Numbered from the stretch's first letter, positions 1 through 5,264 are shown. The stretch: 5,736 bases of DNA from Pelotomaculum sp. UBA3102 (GCA_002365865.1 DFAQ01000060.1:1-5736); one strand, 5' to 3'. Notes: generated from the letters alone by a model not told the origin. Made by a program: numbers and translations.

Positions 1-45
1 TAATTTACGCTGTAGTACTAATTTCCAATCAATAACTTCTTAATT

Positions 46-495
46 TTATCGCCTGAGGAGCAGCCATGCCCCACCGGCCATCATCACCCCTCCCAGAACA
101 TGATACAGGTTAAAAGAAATTTTGTTCATCCCGAAAAGACCGAAATGATCCACCAGCCCCGCAGTAAAAACCTGTCCCAGGATAATAGCCGTGGTGGCCG
201 GTGCCACACCGATTTGGGGTATGCTCAATACTACCGTATAAATAATAAACACCCCCAGTATACCACCCATGTAGCTGTACCAGGACGCCTGGAATAAACT
301 TAATATATGGTTCTCTTTGCCCGCCCGGAAAACGAAAAGAAGTACGGATACCAGCAAAAAACCCGTACTGTGAACAATAAAAGTGGATTCCCATAAACCA
401 ACCACTTTACCCAGGGCAGCATTAATTGACCCTTGTACGGCCATAGCTATGCCGGATAACGCAGCGATCACCAGAGGTAAAATTTTTAGTGTCAT
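46..495 (-). CDS. DMT-family half-size transporter, YdcZ/DUF606 type
   Basis: Small integral membrane protein of 149 residues, probably a drug/metabolite-superfamily transporter subunit in the cytoplasmic membrane; the substrate cannot be read from the sequence. About five hydrophobic segments are visible (near residues 6-28, 38-56, 71-93, 97-117 and 129-147). Family-type signatures are QGSINAALGKVVG after the first segment and GQVFTAGLVDHFG at the end of the fourth; the GQ...DHFG pattern is characteristic of DUF606. Length is normal for the family. I chose the ATG at 495 because GAGGGAG (502-508) lies 6 nt before it. An in-frame TTG at 501 would give two more residues but directly abuts that ribosome site. 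DUF606 proteins often occur as adjacent pairs, and a partner could lie beyond the left window edge. The gene is divergent from the small gene at 696, and no clear terminator is seen in 1-45. Confidence 0.92.
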   Translation of the reverse strand: MTLKILPLVIAALSGIAMAVQGSINAALGKVVGLWESTFIVHSTGFLLVSVLLFVFRAGKENHILSLFQASWYSYMGGILGVFIIYTVVLSIPQIGVAPATTAIILGQVFTAGLVDHFGLFGMNKISFNLYHVLGGVMMAGGAWLLLRR

Positions 496-501
496 AACCA
501 A

Positions 502-508
502 CTCCCTC
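502..508 (-). promoter_or_regulatory. Ribosome binding site that sets the transporter start
   Basis: GAGGGAG on the minus strand. It is spaced 6 nt from the ATG at 495 and 0 nt from the alternative TTG at 501, so it argues for the shorter protein. Confidence 0.75.
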
Positions 509-566
509 GGCGTTATTATTTTACCTGCGGTGGTTCCTTATTCGGCAAAAGATTTTTACCCCTGTA

Positions 567-594
567 ACAGATAAACCCGGCTAAACATAAAATA
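567..594 (+). promoter_or_regulatory. Possible sigma-K-like promoter before the small tandem genes
   Basis: AC at 567-568, a 17-nt spacer, then CATAAAATA at 586-594 matches the Bacillus sigma-K pattern AC-N17-CATANNNTA. It would give a long leader of roughly 95 nt before the TTG at 696. The motif is short and the region AT-rich, so a chance match is quite possible. No better sigma-A promoter was found in this 200-nt divergent spacer. Confidence 0.25.
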
Positions 595-626
595 AATCCA
601 GCTAAAGATTTAATAAAATTTAATAG

Positions 627-653
627 CGGGGTATCTATTTAGGGAATACCCGG
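627..653. repeat. Short interrupted inverted repeat in the divergent spacer
   Basis: GGGTAT (629-634) and ATACCC (646-651) are perfect 6-bp arms around an 11-nt loop, with one further C:G pair (627/653) after a mismatch. No T-tract follows, so it is not a terminator. It sits between the divergent genes at 495 and 696, where an operator or leader hairpin would be plausible, but nothing more supports that. Confidence 0.3.
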
Positions 654-678
654 TACTCACTAAGTAGTTGCCCGCGGG

Positions 679-684
679 AAAGGA
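679..684 (+). promoter_or_regulatory. Ribosome binding site supporting a TTG start
   Basis: AAGGAG, 11 nt before the TTG at 696. The nearer TTG at 685 is followed at once by TAA, so it cannot start a gene. The site lies just after an 8-bp palindrome CCCGCGGG (671-678). Confidence 0.6.
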
Positions 685-695
685 GTTGTAACCAC

Positions 696-896
696 TTGTA
701 TCGTCTGCTGCCATTTCTTTTTCTGATGGCTGTCGTCCCTGATTCCGAAAAAAAACTGGAAAACCTGAGTTCATTTATTGGTACAACCAGAGATTCCGTA
801 ACGAGTATTAAATCCGGTCTGGATAATTTTCACTCTACGATACTTCCGCTGGTGATGGCACAGGCAGGAAAGAAAGCAGGGAAAAGCGGCGACTGA
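696..896 (+). CDS. Small unknown protein, paralogue of the next gene
   Basis: A 66-residue protein of unknown function that I do not recognise. It starts at TTG with AAGGAG 11 nt upstream. Residues 3-14 form a short hydrophobic stretch (RLLPFLFLMAVV), too short for a confident membrane span. Residues 17-50 read as an amphipathic helix with regularly spaced hydrophobic residues, and a basic tail (KKAGKSGD) ends the protein. The strongest evidence that it is real is the next gene, which encodes a protein with the same core: about 23 identities over the first 46 residues with one single-residue gap, including LMA, P, KKL, T.DSV, IK.G.D.F. A hydrophobic N-terminus followed by a soluble helix suggests a membrane- or assembly-associated small protein; that is inference. 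An 89-nt gap precedes the paralogue and holds no obvious terminator, so the two may be co-transcribed. Confidence 0.72.
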   Translation: MYRLLPFLFLMAVVPDSEKKLENLSSFIGTTRDSVTSIKSGLDNFHSTILPLVMAQAGKKAGKSGD

Positions 897-970
897 TCAT
901 CATTCGGTAGCCAAAGCAAACCGTCAGCACTTAAAGAATCTGGTAATACCGGTAATGATTTATTCATTTC

Positions 971-977
971 AGGGAGG
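971..977 (+). promoter_or_regulatory. Ribosome binding site supporting a TTG start
   Basis: AGGGAGG, 8 nt before the TTG at 986. Strength and spacing are good, which supports TTG as the true start. Confidence 0.7.
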
Positions 978-985
978 TTTTTAAA

Positions 986-1285
986 TTGAAGCGGTTGTTA
1001 AATCCATTACTTTTACTCATGGCCAGTGCTCCTGAAGCTGATAAAAAATTAGACCTTTTGATGTTGGCCCTCCAGGCAACTACTGATTCAGTAAAAAACA
1101 TAAAAAACGGCATTGATGCTTTTCAAGCTTCTCTGGTCAAAATGGCCACTAATGAACCGGGACCGGCCCAAGACCAGAAGCCTTCCACGGACAGCAATCA
1201 ACCTTTTCAAAAACCTAACCAGGAAAAAAATACCGCACCTTCCGTGGGAAACGGAGACCCCTCCGGAACCGGACCCGGTAATTAA
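986..1285 (+). CDS. Small unknown protein with disordered tail, tandem paralogue
   Basis: A 99-residue protein of unknown function, starting at TTG with AGGGAGG 8 nt upstream. Residues 1-52 match the preceding 66-residue protein: a short Leu-rich hydrophobic N-terminus (RLLNPLLLLMASAP), then a charged-hydrophobic amphipathic helix with KKLDLL, TTDSV, IKNGIDAF. From about residue 56 the protein becomes a low-complexity tail rich in Pro, Gln, Asn and Gly that the paralogue lacks; this part is probably disordered. Codons differ widely between the copies even where residues match, so the duplication is old and both proteins appear to be under selection. The gene ends 83 nt before a strong palindromic terminator. 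A small secreted or membrane-surface protein or an assembly adaptor is possible, but nothing in the sequence decides this. Confidence 0.8.
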   Translation: MKRLLNPLLLLMASAPEADKKLDLLMLALQATTDSVKNIKNGIDAFQASLVKMATNEPGPAQDQKPSTDSNQPFQKPNQEKNTAPSVGNGDPSGTGPGN

Positions 1286-1368
1286 AATGCCGCCTACTTC
1301 AGATTTTCCGGGGCAATAGCATTTTATCAGCTAAACTTATGCCGCGCCAAGAAATTATAAAGTATGCA

Positions 1369-1399
1369 GGGCGCCTTTAAAGGCGCCCTATGCTTTTTT
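1369..1399 (+). terminator. Strong intrinsic terminator between converging genes
   Basis: A perfect palindrome of 10-bp arms, GGGCGCCTTT/AAAGGCGCCC (1369-1388), is followed by T6 at 1394-1399. It fits termination of the plus-strand tandem genes. Read on the minus strand, the same hairpin overlaps the stop codon of the opposing gene (1388-1390) and is followed only by a broken T-rich run, so it may work in both directions but less well that way. Confidence 0.85.
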
Positions 1400-2023
1400 G
1401 CATTCATCGAACCGGTCCCACTTCATTATTTTCGGCACCTCATGCCTGGCGGCCGGTTGTCCTCCGGCACTACCACCTGCGGTCCCGGAATCTTTTGCTT
1501 CCGGTTCAGGAGAACTGCCGCCGGCAGCAGGACTCCGGGATGCTTGCTGAATATCCTGGGAAGCGGTTTTTGGCGCCGGCTTTGCCCCGAAACCCATCAA
1601 GCCCGGCAACATTTTCATGAGATGGTTAAGATCCAGGTTTTGCCCATAGAGGGCACTGAGCATATTCAACAGCACGGACGGATTGATACCCTGCCCTCCT
1701 TGCGCTGAACCATCCTGACCCTGGTTGCCGAGCAGTTTCAACAACATACCGGCCATGTTTTCCCAGGTCATCCCGCTCCCGGCTGCCGCATCCTGGCTTA
1801 GCGCCGGCAGTTGCGGCACTCCGGACATCTGTAATGACTGGCCCGGATTGGTTCCATAACGCCGGTTGACCAGGTTCAAGATATTCATCAAATTTAAGGA
1901 ATTCAGGTATATAATCATGGTCTCCTGGTCAATACCGTATCTTGATTGCAGGTCCAGAATCCTGGCCACCGGTTCGTCAACTACCACCACAGTCTTAACC
2001 TCTTTTTTACTCTCTTCCGTCAA
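1388..2023 (-). CDS. Unknown Leu/Met-rich protein paired with a YbaB paralogue
   Basis: A 211-residue protein that I do not recognise. The start is TTG: it lies 9 nt after GGAGAG (2033-2038), and an in-frame TGA at 2027-2029 rules out any longer version. Layout: a charged N-terminus; residues 11-57 with a beta-strand-like VVVV run, then predicted helices (ARILDLQSRYG, ETMIIYLNSLNLMNILNLVNRRYG); a linker; a Leu/Met-rich helix near 85-100 (MAGMLLKLLGN) and another at 112-145 ending in LMKMLPGLMG; a Gly/Ser/Pro/Ala-rich disordered stretch at about 147-195; and a distinct charged end, PKIMKWDRFDECKKA. The retained ordered tail after a disordered linker looks like a binding peptide (inference). 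It lies 22 nt downstream of the YbaB-type gene, so the two are almost certainly one transcript and probably partners. There is no signal peptide or clear membrane span. Confidence 0.85.
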   Translation of the reverse strand: MTEESKKEVKTVVVVDEPVARILDLQSRYGIDQETMIIYLNSLNLMNILNLVNRRYGTNPGQSLQMSGVPQLPALSQDAAAGSGMTWENMAGMLLKLLGNQGQDGSAQGGQGINPSVLLNMLSALYGQNLDLNHLMKMLPGLMGFGAKPAPKTASQDIQQASRSPAAGGSSPEPEAKDSGTAGGSAGGQPAARHEVPKIMKWDRFDECKKA

Positions 2024-2032
2024 TGATCATCA

Positions 2033-2038
2033 CTCTCC
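2033..2038 (-). promoter_or_regulatory. Ribosome binding site supporting a TTG start
   Basis: GGAGAG on the minus strand, 9 nt before the TTG at 2023. An out-of-frame ATG at 2028-2030 leads to a stop after a few codons and is not the start. Confidence 0.65.
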
Positions 2039-2045
2039 GAACATT

Positions 2046-2348
2046 TTAAAATAAACCCGAAAAATTAGGCAGGTTGAGTCCCCCGGTAATTTTACTTAAT
2101 TCATTCTTCATCATTTGTTTAGATTCCCCAATTGCCCGGTTAAAAGCAACCGTCATTATATTTTGCAGCTGTGCGGCATTTTCCCCGCATAATGCCGCAG
2201 GATCCAGTTTTACCGCTAACACCTCCTGGTGACCGTTCATGACCACTGAAAATGCCCCGTCACCTTCGCTGACTTTAACGGTCTTATTTTTCAGTTCTTT
2301 TTGTAAATTCTGCATTTCAGCAAAAATCTCGCCCATATTATTGGTCAT
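2046..2348 (-). CDS. YbaB/EbfC-family nucleoid-associated protein, stand-alone paralogue
   Basis: A 100-residue protein of normal length for the YbaB/EbfC family, whose members form small dimers that bind DNA and coat the nucleoid. It has an N-terminal helix (MGEIFAEMQNLQKELKNKT), a central beta-sheet region (VKVSEGDGAFSVVMNGHQEVLAVKLDP, where the family has VxGxxxVxxVxIDP), a second helix (NIMTVAFNRAIGESKQMMKNELSKITGG) and the closing LPNFSGLF, like the family's G..LPPGF...F end. The ATG at 2348 has AAAGGGG shortly upstream. The usual family member sits between dnaX and recR; here neither is present and the next gene is an unknown 211-residue protein 22 nt downstream. This is therefore probably a specialised paralogue. 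Whether it binds DNA or has become a partner of the downstream protein cannot be told. Confidence 0.92.
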   Translation of the reverse strand: MTNNMGEIFAEMQNLQKELKNKTVKVSEGDGAFSVVMNGHQEVLAVKLDPAALCGENAAQLQNIMTVAFNRAIGESKQMMKNELSKITGGLNLPNFSGLF

Positions 2349-2377
2349 TGCTTTGCCCCTTTCTTCTTACTGGTCCA

Positions 2378-2405
2378 ATACTAAAATATATTCATCCTTT
2401 GACAA
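2378..2405 (-). promoter_or_regulatory. Sigma-A-like promoter of the YbaB-type operon
   Basis: On the minus strand TTGTCA (2400-2405, 5 of 6 to consensus), a 16-nt spacer, then TAGTAT (2378-2383, 4 of 6). It would start transcription near 2371 and leave a leader of about 20 nt before the ATG at 2348, enough for the ribosome site. It lies after the terminator of the upstream operon, as expected for an independent unit. Confidence 0.5.
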
Positions 2406-2423
2406 AAATGTTTAGTAAATCGT

Positions 2424-2453
2424 AAAAAAAAGCTGTTTTTTAAAACAGCTTTT
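2424..2453 (-). terminator. Intrinsic terminator of the spore-envelope operon
   Basis: 12-bp perfect arms AAAAGCTGTTTT (2428-2439) and AAAACAGCTTTT (2442-2453) around a 2-nt loop. Read on the minus strand the stem is followed by a run of eight T (2424-2431 on the complement). It lies about 70 nt past the stop of the gene ending at 2522 and insulates that operon from the YbaB-type gene. Confidence 0.85.
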
Positions 2454-2521
2454 AAAATCTGCCATATTTACCCTTAAAAAAGATTCTTCTCGGCAATTAT
2501 TTTAAAAAGGCTGCCGCTCTC

Positions 2522-3550
2522 TTAAACCGCCTCCAGCCTGACATCATCAATTTTAACCGTATTGGCGTTGCCGGCCGCGGGAATGAAGGAGAACCGGACC
2601 ATGGCGCTGGCAACATTTTCATCGGTTGTAGGCGTCGTGAATTGAACCTGACTATATGCATTATCAGGAATCGCGGCACTGGCGTAAGTCTGCGAACCGA
2701 CTCCAATCTGGATGCCGTTTTCATCAAAGAAGATTACTTCGGCATTCAAGGTAAAATTGCCGGTATTTAAAATATTTTCATTGACCCAAAAACTCAGCCG
2801 GTACTGCTTGCCGCCGTTAATCCCCCGGGTAACCATCTGGAACAGGGACGCCGGCAGAACGGTATTGAGCGCGCCCAAATCGGCCGCAAAAGAGCCGGAA
2901 TGCGCGGTTGTAGTCTGGCGCACATTGCTGGCCCCCCAAAAAACAGGGGTGAACTCATTAGCCCATGACTCAATGCTCCTGTCTCTGAGCATCGGCCGTT
3001 CTTCCGGCGGCGGGCAGGTCTGCACGTAAATCTGGCGGTCTTCAACAGCCTTGGCGGTCATGGACAGCACTGCGGTCTGGTGCAGGCGGCTGGCCCTCTG
3101 CAATTCAAAGTTCACATCGATATCGATATTCCTAAAATCGATGGACACAGCTCTTCTTTTTTCCACCATTTGCGGTTCGTCCAGCTCGACCAGCTTGCTG
3201 AAAGTAATGTCTTCTGAAGTATGCCTGACATTATCATTCTTGTTGACATAGAATATCTGTTTGTGCAGTGTACCGGTCAGAACTACTTTTTTAACAATAT
3301 AACCTTTTTCGTGGTTGCCGCCAAACTGAGCGACGGCAATCCCTCCGGATACCTCTTCTTCCACGAAAACCGGCGTGCCTTTCAGGTCACGTATGGAAGC
3401 AATGATCTTGTCAACCTTCTGGGCTAATTCGGGTAAAACGAGAGTACTGTCTAAGACAACCTCGACATCCGACTCCGCAACGACAACCGGTACTTTGATC
3501 CTCATGCAATGTACCGGAAGCATTTCATCGAGATAATATTGAACCGGCAT
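2522..3550 (-). CDS. SPOCS (DUF3794) protein with C-terminal beta-sandwich domain
   Basis: A 342-residue probable spore-envelope protein. Residues about 18-57 resemble the lead-in of a SPOCS repeat (IKVPVVVAESDVEVVL then PELAQKVDKIIA), and residues 85-175 form the core (KKVVLTGTLHKQIFYVNKNDNVRH, then TFSKLVEL and a strand-rich end). This is a single divergent repeat of the kind found three times in the upstream protein. After a proline hinge (CPPPEERP, 179-186), residues 187-342 read as a galactose-binding-like jelly-roll: AHSGSFAADLG, KQYRLSFWVNE, AEVIFFDENG and a final VKIDDVRLE, resembling CBM4/9-type or NTTRR-type beta-sandwich domains. This could bind sugar or protein. No signal peptide is present, as expected for a protein made in the mother cell. 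The ATG at 3550 has AAGGAGG 7 nt upstream. It lies 51 nt after the SPOCS-LysM gene and is probably co-transcribed with it. Family assignment is firm; the role is inferred. Confidence 0.93.
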   Translation of the reverse strand: MPVQYYLDEMLPVHCMRIKVPVVVAESDVEVVLDSTLVLPELAQKVDKIIASIRDLKGTPVFVEEEVSGGIAVAQFGGNHEKGYIVKKVVLTGTLHKQIFYVNKNDNVRHTSEDITFSKLVELDEPQMVEKRRAVSIDFRNIDIDVNFELQRASRLHQTAVLSMTAKAVEDRQIYVQTCPPPEERPMLRDRSIESWANEFTPVFWGASNVRQTTTAHSGSFAADLGALNTVLPASLFQMVTRGINGGKQYRLSFWVNENILNTGNFTLNAEVIFFDENGIQIGVGSQTYASAAIPDNAYSQVQFTTPTTDENVASAMVRFSFIPAAGNANTVKIDDVRLEAV

Positions 3551-3601
3551 TATTTAACCTCCTTATTGGTTTTTATTAAAACATTTTTATATCCTTATTG
3601 G

Positions 3602-5140
3602 TCAACCCATTGCCGGACAGGGAATCTCAATTACCTGTCCGATATCTAACACATCCGGGTTGGTAATCTGGGGATTTGCCGCTAAAATAGCCTCTACACT
3701 GACCCCGTGAGCTGCGCCGATATTGTACAGGGTATCACCCGCTTTAACGGTATAATAAACGGGCTCGCACGGAGCAGCGGTAGGTTCAACAACTGCAGAA
3801 GGCACATAAACTGTCATCTGGTAGATATCGGCAACTGCCGCTCTCACTTTCAAAACCACCTCTGTGTGCAGGTCCGCGCCCACCTGCTCCACATTGACAA
3901 ATTCAGGTTCCACCCTAACTTTTACATCCATGCCTTTTTCAGCTCCGGGCACTACCACAAAGGTACGGAAGTTCAACCGCTGGTGCAGGGCATGGACGTC
4001 CTGTCCGGGTTTAGTGCTGACGTAGATTACCTGCACTTCTACATATCCCCTGACCAGCACTTTTTCTTTGAGAATGTTGGTTTCCGTAACTTCCGTCTTA
4101 TCTACCCTGGCATCTAAGACTTTCATTATGTCGGGTTTCTCAGCGGGAATTGCGGCAGTTTCCCTTAAAACCACCTGCGTTTCTCCGGAGCCGATCTCCC
4201 GGTCCACCTTCAGCCTCTTTTTTTCGAAGCCTTCCTCGTTTTTAAGCTTGGTAGGAACATCCTCAATAACCCTTGTTTCAGAAACAAAAACTATTAGTTT
4301 AACGATAACATCGGCGGAAAGTTTCGGGTCGACCAGCAGCTCCACGTCGGCGCTTTCCACCACGGCCCGCACATGCACGTTCATCCCGGGCTGGGCGTCG
4401 GGAACTTCTACAAAATCGCTGAATTTTATGGTATGGTGCAGGTCATGGACCGTTTGCTCCGGCTTCATAGCCACGTACAGTACCTGAAGCCTTACTTCGC
4501 CGTCCACTATGACCTTGCCGGAAAGAACTCTCTTGTCGGTAATTTCAACTTCCGCTTTCGTACTGAGAATTTTTTCTGCATCCGGCTTTTCTTCGGGCAC
4601 CTCGAACCGGTCGCTGACGATAACCTGCTTGGTAGCCTTATCGCCGATCATGTGCTCGACAGTAATGTCCTGTGTTTCCAGGGCTACGTTACCGGCCGGG
4701 GTAGAAGTGAGAATCTCCAGTTCATCTACTTCGGTAATTTTTACGAATACCATGAGCACAGCCGCAACATCGAATTTTCGCGGGTCGTCTTTGCTCGGAG
4801 TCAGGCTCACATCCTCCACCGTGATTTCAACCACATAGTCGTTCCCCGGTTCAGCGCCTTCTACATCAACATAGGCAGTAAAATTAATATCCCCGTGCAT
4901 GGAATGCACTGACTGATCCGGCTCAAAAGCAACGTACATCAGCTGCACGGCAAGGGTTCCCTCGACCACAACTTTGTCTGGAAGAATACTGACATCCCTG
5001 ACTTTTGCCGCGGCTTCTTTTGACAGGATTTTATCCACATCGGGCTTCGGTTCAGGAACTTCTATTTTCCCGCGGGCAATGGTTTGAACTCTATTTTCAC
5101 CCTGGACCAGATTGACCTTAAGCCGTTCGGTTCCAGCCAT
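3602..5140 (-). CDS. SipL-like spore protein: three SPOCS (DUF3794) repeats plus LysM
   Basis: A 512-residue protein with the architecture and length of Clostridioides difficile SipL, the mother-cell protein that binds SpoIVA and holds the coat around the forespore. Three SPOCS repeats occupy about residues 7-140, 158-297 and 306-442. Each begins with a VPExKPDxxKxL-type motif, near 28-39, 180-192 and 331-342, and carries a core of the form VxVxGxxxxQxxYVxxxPxQxVHxxHxxxxF. A Pro/Ala linker (about 446-460) leads to one LysM domain at 461-508 (YYTVKAGDTLYNIG, then NPDVLDIGQVIEIP), which may bind peptidoglycan or a protein partner. No signal peptide is seen. The ATG at 5140 has AAGGGGG about 9 nt upstream. 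It is the first gene of a two-gene unit with the SPOCS/beta-sandwich protein, behind a sigma-K-like promoter. Clostridia often have several SPOCS proteins, so this may be a paralogue and not the true SipL orthologue. Confidence 0.96.
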   Translation of the reverse strand: MAGTERLKVNLVQGENRVQTIARGKIEVPEPKPDVDKILSKEAAAKVRDVSILPDKVVVEGTLAVQLMYVAFEPDQSVHSMHGDINFTAYVDVEGAEPGNDYVVEITVEDVSLTPSKDDPRKFDVAAVLMVFVKITEVDELEILTSTPAGNVALETQDITVEHMIGDKATKQVIVSDRFEVPEEKPDAEKILSTKAEVEITDKRVLSGKVIVDGEVRLQVLYVAMKPEQTVHDLHHTIKFSDFVEVPDAQPGMNVHVRAVVESADVELLVDPKLSADVIVKLIVFVSETRVIEDVPTKLKNEEGFEKKRLKVDREIGSGETQVVLRETAAIPAEKPDIMKVLDARVDKTEVTETNILKEKVLVRGYVEVQVIYVSTKPGQDVHALHQRLNFRTFVVVPGAEKGMDVKVRVEPEFVNVEQVGADLHTEVVLKVRAAVADIYQMTVYVPSAVVEPTAAPCEPVYYTVKAGDTLYNIGAAHGVSVEAILAANPQITNPDVLDIGQVIEIPCPAMG

Positions 5141-5172
5141 TACTAATTCCCCCTTTCAAAATATTTCTATAC

Positions 5173-5199
5173 TAATATATGAGTGTGATACAAAAAAGT
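5173..5199 (-). promoter_or_regulatory. Sigma-K-like (mother-cell) promoter of the SPOCS operon
   Basis: On the minus strand AC (5198-5199), a 16-nt spacer, then CATATATTA (5173-5181), a full match to the sigma-K -10 pattern CATANNNTA; the spacer is one shorter than the usual 17. Transcription would begin about 25 nt before the ATG at 5140. Position and gene content agree with late mother-cell expression. Sigma-E is less likely because no ATA-type -35 lies at the right distance. Confidence 0.45.
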
Positions 5200-5221
5200 A
5201 CCCAAAATGATAACCGATACT

Positions 5222-5264
5222 AAAAAAAACGAAAGGAAGAGGACTTATTCCCCTTCCTTTTTTT
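5222..5264 (-). terminator. Intrinsic terminator after the CAP-domain gene
   Basis: Arms 5232-5242 (AAAGGAAGAGG) and 5250-5260 (CCCCTTCCTTT) pair with one mismatch around a 7-nt loop. On the minus strand a run of eight T (complement of 5222-5229) follows two bases after the stem, fitting termination of the gene ending at 5324. T7 on the plus side (5258-5264) means it could work in both directions, but no plus-strand gene needs it here. Confidence 0.78.

Noticed and set aside
1..45. Terminator for the transporter gene
   Set aside because: The 45 bases show no stem with a T-tract; termination or a downstream partner gene probably lies beyond the left edge.
511..600. Possible riboswitch in the transporter leader
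   Set aside because: The spacer is G-rich in places on the minus strand, but I could not match it to a c-di-GMP, ZTP, fluoride, cobalamin or Mn riboswitch core, and no expression hairpin with T-tract precedes the gene.
1113..1319. Second open frame within the 99-residue gene
   Set aside because: Out-of-frame shadow of the low-complexity tail, without its own ribosome site; the main frame has a paralogue.
1364..1708. Plus-strand open frame across the terminator and the 211-residue gene
   Set aside because: It would start inside the terminator region, has no ribosome site and mirrors the Gly/Pro-rich coding of the opposite strand.
2497..3045. Extra minus-strand frames overlapping the beta-sandwich coding region
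   Set aside because: Arg/Pro-rich shadow translations in a different frame from a gene with clear domain matches.
3551..3601. Independent promoter for the second SPOCS gene
   Set aside because: TTGACC is present on the minus strand but overlaps the upstream stop and has no acceptable -10 at 16-18 nt; co-transcription is simpler.
3707..4912. Long overlapping plus-strand open frames antisense to the SPOCS-LysM gene
   Set aside because: They lie wholly inside a well-supported minus-strand gene, read as low-complexity Ser/Thr or His/Phe-rich sequence, have no convincing ribosome sites and overlap one another.
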